Below are positions 7,851 to 15,645 of a stretch of DNA of 33,850 nt, piece by piece. A program made the position numbers and the translations under genes. Origin of the DNA: Scatosoma sp045632265 (GTDB taxonomy: Bacteria; Bacillota; Clostridia; Christensenellales; Borkfalkiaceae). Under the pieces are notes generated by a model. That model was not told the origin of the DNA, did no database searches, and saw only the letters and a list, made by a program, of their open reading frames with translations. Within the stretch, counting starts at the first letter, position 1; every line of letters begins with the position of its first letter. The stretch lies in contig JAZQWG010000012.1 in assembly GCA_045632265.1 (NCBI GenBank), positions 1-33,850 on the forward strand, given 5' to 3'.

Positions 7851-8984
7851 ATGATTTATTTTGACAACGCCGCCACGGGTGGACGAAAACCCGACAGCGT
7901 ACTCACCGCCGCCCTTTCCGCCATGAAAGTTTGCGCCAACCCCGGTCGCAGCGGGCATAAACTTTCGCTTGCGTGCGCCAAGCTTGTACAAGACTGTCGG
8001 CACGAGCTTTCCACGTTTTTTGACGGATACGGTTTCGAGCGAGTGGCTTTTACAAAAAACTGCACGGAAGCAATTAACCTTGCGCTGTTTGGCACGTTGA
8101 AAAAGGGCGACCACGTCGTTGCGAGTTGTTTGGAACACAACTCTATTTTACGCCCGTTGGAAAAGCTGAAAAAGGAAGGCGTAATCACCTACGATATTTG
8201 CCCGCTTATCGGCGTGGGTGCAAGCGCCGTGCTTGATTTAGACACACTTCGCTCGCTGATCAAGCCCAACACCAAGCTATGCGCCCTTTCCACCGCTTCC
8301 AACGTCAACGGGCTTATGCCCAACCTTGCCATGGTGAAATCGGTTTTGCCCAGCCGTGTTTTATTGCTTTGCGACGGCGCGCAAGGGGCGGGGCATTTTT
8401 CCATCCGCATGAAGGAGCTTGGCATTGATTTTCTTACCCTTGCCGGACACAAAGGTTTACACGCTTTGCAAGGAAGCGGGGCGTTGCTTTTTTCAAATAG
8501 AGCAAACCTTACCCCCTTGCTTTACGGCGGAACGGGCTCGATGAGTCTATCCTTGGATATGCCCGATTTTTACCCCGATAGCTTGGAAGCGGGCACGCTT
8601 GCCTTTCCCGCCGTTCTTTCCTTGTTGGAGGGCGTGCGCTACACCGCCACGCATCTTGACGAAATTCACGCACGCCTTCTTGCGTTGACGAAATATTTTT
8701 TAGACGGCTTACAAACGCTGAAAGGCTACTTATCCTATTCCCTACCCAACCCTTGCGGAATCGTCGCTTTTGCGCACGAAAAAGAGCAATCGGAAAGTGT
8801 TGCCGAAGCCCTTTCGTCCACTTTTGACATCGCCGTGAGAGGCGGACTGCATTGCGCACCTCTCATGCACAAGGCGCTTGGCACGCTTGATAGCGGACTT
8901 GTGCGCGCGTCCTTTTCTTATTATAATAACGAGCGGGAAATCGACGAGTTATTATCCGCCCTTCAAACGCTTGACAAGGGCTAA
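7851..8984 (+). CDS. Cysteine desulfurase-like class V aminotransferase (selenium-associated subgroup)
   Basis: PLP enzyme that would release sulfur (or selenium) from cysteine (selenocysteine). The N-terminus YFDNAAT is typical. LEHNS (residues 94-98) holds the PLP-stacking His96, and Asp175 and Lys201 (AGHKGLH) bind PLP. GGLHCAP contains Cys335, the likely persulfide-forming residue. At 377 residues it fits the IscS-like subgroup that co-occurs with DUF3343 and selenium-handling genes, not the housekeeping IscS/NifS linked to iscU. It is the only sizeable plus-strand gene in the window. AGAGGTG precedes the ATG. It converges on and overlaps the next small gene by 3 bases. Substrate preference is not visible from sequence. 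Confidence 0.9.
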   Translation: MIYFDNAATGGRKPDSVLTAALSAMKVCANPGRSGHKLSLACAKLVQDCRHELSTFFDGYGFERVAFTKNCTEAINLALFGTLKKGDHVVASCLEHNSILRPLEKLKKEGVITYDICPLIGVGASAVLDLDTLRSLIKPNTKLCALSTASNVNGLMPNLAMVKSVLPSRVLLLCDGAQGAGHFSIRMKELGIDFLTLAGHKGLHALQGSGALLFSNRANLTPLLYGGTGSMSLSLDMPDFYPDSLEAGTLAFPAVLSLLEGVRYTATHLDEIHARLLALTKYFLDGLQTLKGYLSYSLPNPCGIVAFAHEKEQSESVAEALSSTFDIAVRGGLHCAPLMHKALGTLDSGLVRASFSYYNNEREIDELLSALQTLDKG

Positions 8985-9253
8985 ATCTTTTTCAATTTCT
9001 CCACCACCGAGCGCAAACGACTGCGTTGCGTATTATCGAGCATGGGTGCAAAACTTTGATAAAAGTTTTCGATTTCTTCGTTGGTCAGCGTGCCTGCACG
9101 CTTGCTTTTTTCCGCTTCGGCAAGGATATTGCGCCACATATCGTTGCTACTTTTTCCGTTGTATTGTTCCGCAAGTTTTTTGCCAAGAGCTTCTACGCTT
9201 TCCCCCGCTTCATCCGTGTTATCGTTTGGGATATAATCTCTAAAACTTTTCAT
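8981..9253 (-). CDS. Small conserved-looking hypothetical protein
   Basis: A 90-residue soluble, mainly helical protein; no function recognised. The C-terminal half (TLTNEEIENFYQSF, then LDNTQRSRLRSVVEKLKK) has the look of a conserved helical domain. An upstream in-frame ATG at 9298 exists, but GGAGG lies six bases before the ATG at 9253 and a TATAAT lies at 9275-9280 between the two, so 9253 is the start. Its stop codon overlaps that of the convergent desulfurase. It is divergent from the next small gene. Confidence 0.75.
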   Translation of the reverse strand: MKSFRDYIPNDNTDEAGESVEALGKKLAEQYNGKSSNDMWRNILAEAEKSKRAGTLTNEEIENFYQSFAPMLDNTQRSRLRSVVEKLKKI

Positions 9254-9328
9254 ATATTGCCTCCAAAATCGTTTATTATATCCTATTCCCCTTATCAATT
9301 TTTCGTGAAAAAAAGCATATAATACGAT

Positions 9329-9628
9329 ATGGAAATTTGCATTTTAATTTTATTGTATTATCTTTCCCAAAACCCCAACTTTAACGAAAGCGTACAGCCG
9401 ATTATGGAGAAGCTAAAAGATTCGCAACACATGTTATCCTTTCTCAAAGAACTGTCTAACTTCGCACAAACGTTTGGCGGGTGTCCTCCACCGCCACCGC
9501 CCACAAGCGAGAAAACGGAAGAGCCGTGCAAAAAAGAGGATAAAAAATCGCAATCCCCAACGGAAGGGATTGCGAACGAGTTTATCGAGCAAATTTTGGA
9601 AAAGTACCTATCTCATAACGTTAAATAA
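9329..9628 (+). CDS. Small hypothetical protein with a Cys-Pro-rich linker
   Basis: A 99-residue protein of unknown function. It has a hydrophobic N-terminus (MEICILILLYYLSQNPNF), a helical segment (SVQPIMEKLKDS), then CPPPPPP at about 51-57, a charged linker, and a C-terminal helix (FIEQILEKYL). The N-terminus could be a short membrane anchor. There is no ribosome binding site before the ATG; a TATAAT lies only five bases upstream (9318-9323), so a leaderless start or a misassigned start is possible. Its 3' end overlaps the convergent SDR gene by 8 bases, and its coding sequence contains that operon's probable terminator. Confidence 0.6.
   Translation: MEICILILLYYLSQNPNFNESVQPIMEKLKDSQHMLSFLKELSNFAQTFGGCPPPPPPTSEKTEEPCKKEDKKSQSPTEGIANEFIEQILEKYLSHNVK
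9541..9574 (-). terminator. Terminator of the mcsA-fabG operon, inside the convergent gene
   Basis: Perfect 9-bp inverted repeat CGCAATCCC / GGGATTGCG (9549-9557, 9566-9574) with an 8-base loop, followed on the minus strand by ATTTTTTA. It is about 47 bases past the stop of the SDR gene (9621). It lies within the coding region of the plus-strand gene at 9329-9628. Confidence 0.8.
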
Positions 9629-10319
9629 TGGAAAAACCGCCGTTTACGGGAATATCTACCCCCGTCACGTAATCGTTTTCGTCTAAAAAGAGCACCGCTT
9701 TGACAACGTCGTCACATACGCCGATGCGCCCCATAGGAATTTCTTCTTGCATTGCCGCCAAGTCTTCTTTAGAAAAATGTGCGTTCATTTGCGTATCGAT
9801 TACCCCAGGCGAAATGGCGTTGACACGGATACCCGAATAGCCAAGTTCTTTGGCGAGCGCTTTCGTAAAGCCGAGCATTGCCGCTTTAGACGCCGAATAC
9901 ACGCTTTCACAACTGCCGCCAACTTCTCCCCAAACGGAAGAAATATTGATAATTAAGCCGCTTTTTTGCGCTATCATGCCCTTGGCAACCTCACGAGAAC
10001 AAAGGAACGTGCCACCCATGTTTACGTCGAATACTCGTTTGTATTCCGCATACGAAACGTCTTGGATTTGTTTCAAAAGCGCAATGCCAGCGTTGTTAAC
10101 GAGCACGTCGATTTTGCCGATCGTTTGTATCAAAGATACAACTGCCGTTTCGTCAGCCACGTCTACGCGATACGTTTCCATGCCCATTTCTTTGGCGTTT
10201 TGCGCGCTTTGTTCGTCTTTGGAATAGGTGACGCAAACACGGCAACCCCTTTCCAAATACGCCTTGGCAATCGCCAAGCCTATGCCACGGACCCCGCCCG
10301 TGATTAAAACTGTTTTCAT
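9621..10319 (-). CDS. SDR-family oxidoreductase, FabG-like
   Basis: NAD(P)H-dependent short-chain dehydrogenase of 232 residues. It has the Rossmann motif TGGVRGIG (7-14), NNAG (75-78), and the catalytic Asn100, Ser128, Tyr141 and Lys145 in YSASK. It resembles 3-oxoacyl-ACP reductase FabG, but it is the last gene of a shikimate-pathway operon and not in a fatty-acid cluster, so the true substrate is uncertain. The ATG lies 15 bases after aroK, with AAGGAAAA-type sequence upstream. The probable operon terminator is just beyond it. Confidence 0.85.
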   Translation of the reverse strand: MKTVLITGGVRGIGLAIAKAYLERGCRVCVTYSKDEQSAQNAKEMGMETYRVDVADETAVVSLIQTIGKIDVLVNNAGIALLKQIQDVSYAEYKRVFDVNMGGTFLCSREVAKGMIAQKSGLIINISSVWGEVGGSCESVYSASKAAMLGFTKALAKELGYSGIRVNAISPGVIDTQMNAHFSKEDLAAMQEEIPMGRIGVCDDVVKAVLFLDENDYVTGVDIPVNGGFSII

Positions 10320-10334
10320 CTTATTTTTCCTTTA

Positions 10335-10835
10335 TTATATCCCCAACGAAAGGGTGATTTCCTTTACGATTTCGTCCACCGTCTTACCATCTACGTCCAC
10401 GATGTAATCAGCCACTTGTTCATAAATCCCCGCGCGCTTTTCAAGCAAGTTTTCCACGCGAGTTTCTATATCTTCCCCTTGCAAAAGCGGACGAGCCGTG
10501 TCAAAGCGCAAACGCTGTACAAGCGTTTCTTTTTTTGCACGCAAATACACGATTTTTCCCTTGTTTTTCAGCGTTTCTACGTTTTCTTGGCGAAGAACCA
10601 AGCCACCGCCAAGCGATAAGATTACGCCCTCTTTTTCGCAAAGAGCGTGCACCGTTTGCGTTTCAAGATTTCTAAAATATTCTTCGCCGTATTTTGCGAA
10701 AATATCCGAAATTTTACCGTAGTTATCTTCGATAACTTTATCCGTGTCAAACCATGCAAGCATAGCGCTTTTTGCAAGTTGTATCCCGACGGTCGTCTTG
10801 CCAACGCCCATCATGCCGCACAATGATATTATCAT
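10335..10835 (-). CDS. aroK: Shikimate kinase
   Basis: Phosphorylates shikimate at O3 with ATP. The P-loop GMMGVGKT is at residues 7-14. The shikimate-binding residues are Asp32 in FDTD, Arg55 in EYFRNLE and the GGG at 76-78. The lid arginine is Arg115 in RPLL. Length 166 is normal. It begins 9 bases after aroQ in the aro operon. Confidence 0.96.
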   Translation of the reverse strand: MIISLCGMMGVGKTTVGIQLAKSAMLAWFDTDKVIEDNYGKISDIFAKYGEEYFRNLETQTVHALCEKEGVILSLGGGLVLRQENVETLKNKGKIVYLRAKKETLVQRLRFDTARPLLQGEDIETRVENLLEKRAGIYEQVADYIVDVDGKTVDEIVKEITLSLGI

Positions 10836-10844
10836 AGCTTTTTC

Positions 10845-11282
10845 TCAAGCAAGAACGCTTTTCAATGCAACGATTGCCGCCAAGTAGCTTCCTACGCCAA
10901 ACCCGCAAATAGAGCCTTTGCAAACTTCGGAAATTACGCTGATATTGCGGAAATTTTCACGTGCGTGTACGTTGGAAATGTGCACTTCTGCGACGGGCAC
11001 TTGGATTGCCGCAATCGCATCACGGATAGCGTAGCTGTAATGCGTGTACGCCCCTGCGTTAAGCACGATGCCGTCGTACGCCTTCGTGGCGTTTGCTTCG
11101 TGCAATTTATTGACGAGTTCCCCTTCGATATTGCTTTGGTAGAAATCCACTTCGTCGCCGTTTGCCGTGCAGTAGGAAGCGATTTGTTTGTTGAGTTCGT
11201 CCAAAGTAGCCGTGCCATACACACCCTTTTCACGCAAGCCCGTAAGGTTAAGATTTACGCCGTTGATAACCAAAAATTTCAT
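10845..11282 (-). CDS. aroQ: Type II 3-dehydroquinate dehydratase
   Basis: Converts 3-dehydroquinate to 3-dehydroshikimate (trans elimination, dodecameric enzyme). Motifs are NGVNLNLTG (7-15), the catalytic Arg17 and Tyr22 in the flexible lid (REKGVYG), Asn75, His81 in AYTHYS, and His101 in EVHISN. Length 145 is typical. The type II form is unrelated to the AroD type I enzyme. Fourth from last gene in the operon order aroC-B-A-E-Q-K-SDR. Confidence 0.96.
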   Translation of the reverse strand: MKFLVINGVNLNLTGLREKGVYGTATLDELNKQIASYCTANGDEVDFYQSNIEGELVNKLHEANATKAYDGIVLNAGAYTHYSYAIRDAIAAIQVPVAEVHISNVHARENFRNISVISEVCKGSICGFGVGSYLAAIVALKSVLA

Positions 11283-11315
11283 ATCTTTTATCTCCGTAAA
11301 AAAACTTTCTTCTTA

Positions 11316-12131
11316 TTATTCGCCGTACTTTTGTACGTATTTTTTATAAAGCGTTTCCGCTTCCGCACCGTTTGCCGTTTTGTCTAAATACAAACAATCG
11401 GCATAATACGCTTGATAGAAAAGCATTGCCGCGCCGTTGCATACAGCAAGCCCCTTTTCTTCCGCAAGGATTAAAAATTGTGATTTGCTGGGCGTGTAAA
11501 TTAAATCCACCGCACCCAAAGCCCCGTCAAACGCTTTACTCGTCACGGGGGATTTCCCTTCCGTATCGTGCATGCCTACCCCCGTACAGTTGACGAGAAT
11601 GTCATAGCCGCCTTCTTCGCTATCCGTTGCCATATTTACGCCAAGCTGAAAGCAAACTTCTTCTAATTCCACTCTATTTCGACGGTACATGTACACGCTT
11701 GCGCCTGCATTTTTAAGCGCAACCGCCGTGCTTCTACCCGAGCCGCCCGCGCCAAGGACAAGCACTTTTTTGCCCTTTACGTCAAAGCCTGCACTTTCAA
11801 TCATCCACAAAAAGCCTACGCCGTCCGTGTTATACCCACGGCGGGTGGACGTAAGCACCGTATTCACTGCTCCGCAAGCGATTGCATCACCTTCGATTCC
11901 GTCTAAATACTCAAACACGTCCCGTTTATAAGGTATCGTGATATTGAATCCGTCGAAATCGCCAAGCAAGCGGCACATGGCGTTGTCGAAATCCGTGGGC
12001 GAAACGGAAAAGCGTTCGTATTCGCAATCCACGCCCATTTCCGACAATATGAATTTGTGTATCCGTTCGCTATTCGATTTGGACACGTCTTTCCCGACAA
12101 GCCCAAGACGAAGCGTTTTTCTTTTTTCCAT
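11316..12131 (-). CDS. aroE: Shikimate dehydrogenase
   Basis: NADPH-dependent reduction of 3-dehydroshikimate to shikimate. Visible are the catalytic Lys in FNITIPYK, CGAVNT, NTDGVG, and the NADP-binding GAGGSGRS. The substrate-binding Ser motif, usually HSxSPxxHN, is degenerate here (KSNSERIHK), although both serines remain. The start is chosen at 12131: AAAGGA (overlapping the aroA stop) lies 8 bases upstream of it but only 2 bases from the alternative in-frame ATG at 12137. The product is 271 residues. The gene is 12 bases after aroA. Confidence 0.94.
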   Translation of the reverse strand: MEKRKTLRLGLVGKDVSKSNSERIHKFILSEMGVDCEYERFSVSPTDFDNAMCRLLGDFDGFNITIPYKRDVFEYLDGIEGDAIACGAVNTVLTSTRRGYNTDGVGFLWMIESAGFDVKGKKVLVLGAGGSGRSTAVALKNAGASVYMYRRNRVELEEVCFQLGVNMATDSEEGGYDILVNCTGVGMHDTEGKSPVTSKAFDGALGAVDLIYTPSKSQFLILAEEKGLAVCNGAAMLFYQAYYADCLYLDKTANGAEAETLYKKYVQKYGE

Positions 12132-12143
12132 CGTCATTATCCT

Positions 12144-13397
12144 TTACGCTTGAACGCCTAATTTTTCAAAGAAATCGGGGAAGGAAATGGCGCAACACTC
12201 TTGACGAGCAATTTCGCCCCCCTTCTCGCTTGCAATCAAGCCTACCGCCGCCGTCATAGCGATACGGTGGTCTAAATAACTATCTACGTTTCCACCTACA
12301 AGTTTTTCCTTGCCGTGGATAACAAAGCCGTCTTCTAATTCTTCACAATCCCCGCCGATGTTGCAAATAAGTTCTCTCGTCGTGCGGATTCTATCGCTTT
12401 CTTTGACTCGCAATTCCTTTGCGCCCGTAATACGGCTTTCGCCGTCAGCGTACGCACAAAGAAGGGCAACGAGAGGCAATTCGTCAATCATTGCGGGAAT
12501 CTCTTCCGCCGTGAGCGTAATGGCTTTCATCTTCGATTTTTCCACCAAGATATCCGCCGTTTCTTCCCCGCCCGACACTCGTTTATTAAGAAGCGTATAT
12601 TTTACGCCCAACTTATCGAACGCCGCCAAAATGCCCGTGCGCGTGGGGTTTATGCCCACGTTTTTGCAAAGCGTTTTCCCTTTTAATGCACCAAGCGCCA
12701 TGAAATACGCCGCCGAAGAAATGTCCGAAGGGACACGCACGTCCACGCACGTAAGCGTGCTTTTTTCCACCGTCACTTTGTTTCCGTCAACCGTGATATT
12801 TGCACCCATTGCCGCAAGCATACGCTCGGTGTGGTCACGCGATTTTACAGGCTCTACAACGCTCGTTTTTCCGTCCGCTGAAATGCCCGCAAGAAGTACG
12901 GCACTTTTCACTTGAGCTGATGAAATGGCAAGTTCTACGTCCGCACCGTGCAACGTGGTCGGCACAATTTCAACGGGTGCGTGCCCGTCGCTCGTGCGAA
13001 TGTCCGCACCAAGCATGGACAAGGGTTTAGCCACTCTATTCATAGGGCGGGTGGACAACGATTCGTCCCCCACAAGCGTAGCTTCCACGCCTTTGCCCGC
13101 AACAAAGCCCGTCAAAAGACGGATGGTCGTGCCCGAGTTGCCACAATCAAGGCGAGTGCCCGTGTTAAATTTGGACGTGCCCTTAATGCGGATTGTCGTG
13201 CCATCGACGTCAATTTTCGCGCCAAGCGCACGCATACAACGACAAGTGGAAATACAGTCTTCGCCCATGAGCGCGTTTGTCACCACCGCTTCGCCGTCCG
13301 CACCGCCGTTGAGCATAACCGCACGGTGAGTAATCGATTTATCGCCGGGAAGTTCAAATTCCCCTATAAAAGTTTCTCTTGCAGGTATGAATATCAT
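12144..13397 (-). CDS. aroA: 3-phosphoshikimate 1-carboxyvinyltransferase (EPSP synthase, class II-like)
   Basis: Joins shikimate-3-phosphate and PEP to give EPSP. The 417-residue protein has LPGDKSITHR (residues 16-25), GNSGTTIR (86-93), Arg117 in STRPMN, SSAQVK (159-164), RDHTE (187-191) and NPTR (250-253). The set GDKS / SAQxK / RxHxE / NxTR is the published signature of class II, often glyphosate-insensitive, EPSP synthases. Full length, 12 bases after aroB. Assignment to class II is by motif only. Confidence 0.96.
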   Translation of the reverse strand: MIFIPARETFIGEFELPGDKSITHRAVMLNGGADGEAVVTNALMGEDCISTCRCMRALGAKIDVDGTTIRIKGTSKFNTGTRLDCGNSGTTIRLLTGFVAGKGVEATLVGDESLSTRPMNRVAKPLSMLGADIRTSDGHAPVEIVPTTLHGADVELAISSAQVKSAVLLAGISADGKTSVVEPVKSRDHTERMLAAMGANITVDGNKVTVEKSTLTCVDVRVPSDISSAAYFMALGALKGKTLCKNVGINPTRTGILAAFDKLGVKYTLLNKRVSGGEETADILVEKSKMKAITLTAEEIPAMIDELPLVALLCAYADGESRITGAKELRVKESDRIRTTRELICNIGGDCEELEDGFVIHGKEKLVGGNVDSYLDHRIAMTAAVGLIASEKGGEIARQECCAISFPDFFEKLGVQA

Positions 13398-13409
13398 ACA
13401 AAAACCTTC

Positions 13410-14468
13410 TTATAAGCATTTTACAGCGTTTTTAAGCGCTTCTACGTATTGTTCAAAGGGCAATTGCAACGTTGCCCAAACGCCCTTTGCTTTAGCAACA
13501 GACATATTGATTTCGTTATTACCCGTGTTCTTTTTATCCGCTTTCGCCTTTTGCGCGTCCATTGCAATCGAAGAAAAATCGGGCGAAGAAAGGGGCGCAA
13601 TCGCAAGTGCTTTTTTGATAATCGCAAGCAATTTTTCGCCGTAATCCTTTTCGCAAACACCTTGATTGATTGCAATTTGCGTTTCTAAAAACATGCCGTA
13701 AAGCACGCTTTCACCGTGCGAAAGAGAAGTGGAAAGTTCGATAGCGTGCCCCGTAGTATGCCCTACGTTCAAGCTCTTTCTTTCCCCCGTTTCCTTTTCG
13801 TCCGCTTCCACTACTTTTGCTTTATGGCGAATACATTTTTCAATAAGCGACGTTAAAAACGTAGGCTCGTCTAATTTTTCTTGAGTAGAAAGAATATCAA
13901 AAATATCTTCATTGAGCGCAGCGTACTTGACGATTTCGCCGATGCCGCACTTAATTTCTCGCATAGGAAGCGTTTTTAAGAAGGTGGGGTCAACGAGCAC
14001 TTCTTGCGGCTGATAAAAAGCCCCGACAAGGTTTTTCACGCCGTTTAAGTCCACCGCCGTTTTTCCGCCAACGCTGCTGTCCACTTGCGACAAAAGGGTG
14101 GTGGGGATTTGCACGCATTGAATTCCACGCATGTACAAAGCCGCCGCAAGCCCGCCGATGTCGCCAACGACTCCGCCGCCCACCGCAAACAGCTTGGACG
14201 TACGAAGAAGCCCCGCACCACTCATTGCTTCCAAAATCGCATACAGCGATTGAAAATTTTTATTTTCTTCCCCTGCCGTCAATACGAAGATTTCCACGCC
14301 GTCAAAATAGCGTTTGAAAAAATCGGGATAAAGCGCATATACGTTGGTGTCCGTCAACACGAAATTCTTTTGCCCTTCCAAAAGGGAAGGCAAACGATTT
14401 TCAATTACGTCTATGCCCACGTAAATACGTCCCGTCAGCGTAGGAGTTTGTAATAAAATTTCTTGCAT
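13410..14468 (-). CDS. aroB: 3-dehydroquinate synthase
   Basis: NAD+- and metal-dependent cyclisation of DAHP to 3-dehydroquinate. The NAD-binding GGGVVGDIGG is at 97-106, followed by MRGI, the block PTTLLSQVDSSVGGKTAVD (122-140), GAFYQP, and the metal ligands Glu178, the first His of the GHTTGHAIE segment and the His of LSHGES. Length 352 is typical. Preceded by aroC (18 bases) and followed by aroA (12 bases). No DAHP synthase gene is present in the window. Confidence 0.96.
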   Translation of the reverse strand: MQEILLQTPTLTGRIYVGIDVIENRLPSLLEGQKNFVLTDTNVYALYPDFFKRYFDGVEIFVLTAGEENKNFQSLYAILEAMSGAGLLRTSKLFAVGGGVVGDIGGLAAALYMRGIQCVQIPTTLLSQVDSSVGGKTAVDLNGVKNLVGAFYQPQEVLVDPTFLKTLPMREIKCGIGEIVKYAALNEDIFDILSTQEKLDEPTFLTSLIEKCIRHKAKVVEADEKETGERKSLNVGHTTGHAIELSTSLSHGESVLYGMFLETQIAINQGVCEKDYGEKLLAIIKKALAIAPLSSPDFSSIAMDAQKAKADKKNTGNNEINMSVAKAKGVWATLQLPFEQYVEALKNAVKCL

Positions 14469-14486
14469 AATCTTTCTTCCTAAATC

Positions 14487-15620
14487 TTACGGCAAACGCT
14501 CGTATCTATTAACAACTTCTTCCATCGTGTCGCCGCCCAAGCGTTTTGCGACCACGTCGGCAAGCACTTGCGCAACCACCGCTTCCGCAATAATTTCAAG
14601 CGCAAAGATAGCGCAAACGTCACTTCTTTCCGAAGCCGCCGTCACACTTTCTTTCGTCAAATAATCCACCGTGTTCAAGCCACGCATAAGCGTGGGGATA
14701 GGTTTCATCGCCACCCTTACCACGATTTCTTCACCGTTGGACATACCGCCTTCAATGCCGCCCGCACGATTCGTTTCTCTCTTAAAACCGTTATCGTAAG
14801 CGATTTCGTCATGCACGTGTTTACCGCTGACGTGCGCTACGCCAAAACCCATGCCGAATTCTACGCCCTTAATCGCTTGAATACTCATAAGCGCTTGCGC
14901 AAGTTGTCCGTCAAGTTTTTCCGCATACGTCATCATGCTTCCAAAGCCGCTTTTAAGACCTTTTACACGAATTTCCACAACGCCGCCTGCCGTATCGCCG
15001 TCCTTTTTCAATTGCGCAATTTTTTCTTCCGCTTTTGCTTCCGCCTCGCAATCAATCATGCCCACGGGCGTGGTTTTTGCCTTTTGCAAATCCTCAAAAG
15101 AATATTCGCCGTTATCTTCTACACCGCAAACTTCTTTGACGTACCCGCCGATTTCAACGCCGAGCGTGGAAAGATATTGCTTATACACGCCGCCCGCCGC
15201 AACACGGATTGCCGTTTCTCTTGCCGAAGCACGTTCTAAAATGTTGCGAGCGTCCGTTTGATTGAACTTGATAACGCCCGTCAAATCGGCGTGCCCTGGA
15301 CGAACTTTGGTGAGGGCTTTTTTCGCCATCACTTCTTCGTCGCAAACCCCGTCCGACATGCAGCTTTCCCAGTTTGCGTAATCTTTATTGTAAATGCAAA
15401 GAGTGAGGGGGCTACCAAGCGTTTCGCCGTTTCTAACGCCCGTCAAAATTTCTACGCAGTCCTTTTCTATCTTTTGTCTGCCGCCTCTGCCAAAACCGCT
15501 TTGACGAAGCGCCAAATCCTTATTGATTTCTTCTTTGCTCACTTTCAAGTGCGCGGGCAAACCTTCAATGATTGCCACAAGCGCTTTACCGTGAGATTCA
15601 CCTGCCGTTGTCAATTTCAT
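14487..15620 (-). CDS. aroC: Chorismate synthase
   Basis: FMN-dependent last step to chorismate. The N-terminal signature TTAGESHG (4-11), the Arg-rich QSGFGRGGRQKIE segment, RPGHADLTG and RNILERASARETA are all family hallmarks. Length 377 fits bacterial AroC. It is the first aro gene after clpC, 25 bases apart, with an AAGGAG-type site in the gap, so it is probably transcribed from the mcsA promoter 4 kb upstream. Confidence 0.97.
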   Translation of the reverse strand: MKLTTAGESHGKALVAIIEGLPAHLKVSKEEINKDLALRQSGFGRGGRQKIEKDCVEILTGVRNGETLGSPLTLCIYNKDYANWESCMSDGVCDEEVMAKKALTKVRPGHADLTGVIKFNQTDARNILERASARETAIRVAAGGVYKQYLSTLGVEIGGYVKEVCGVEDNGEYSFEDLQKAKTTPVGMIDCEAEAKAEEKIAQLKKDGDTAGGVVEIRVKGLKSGFGSMMTYAEKLDGQLAQALMSIQAIKGVEFGMGFGVAHVSGKHVHDEIAYDNGFKRETNRAGGIEGGMSNGEEIVVRVAMKPIPTLMRGLNTVDYLTKESVTAASERSDVCAIFALEIIAEAVVAQVLADVVAKRLGGDTMEEVVNRYERLP

Positions 15621-15645
15621 AACCTACTCCTTTTACGTTATTTCC

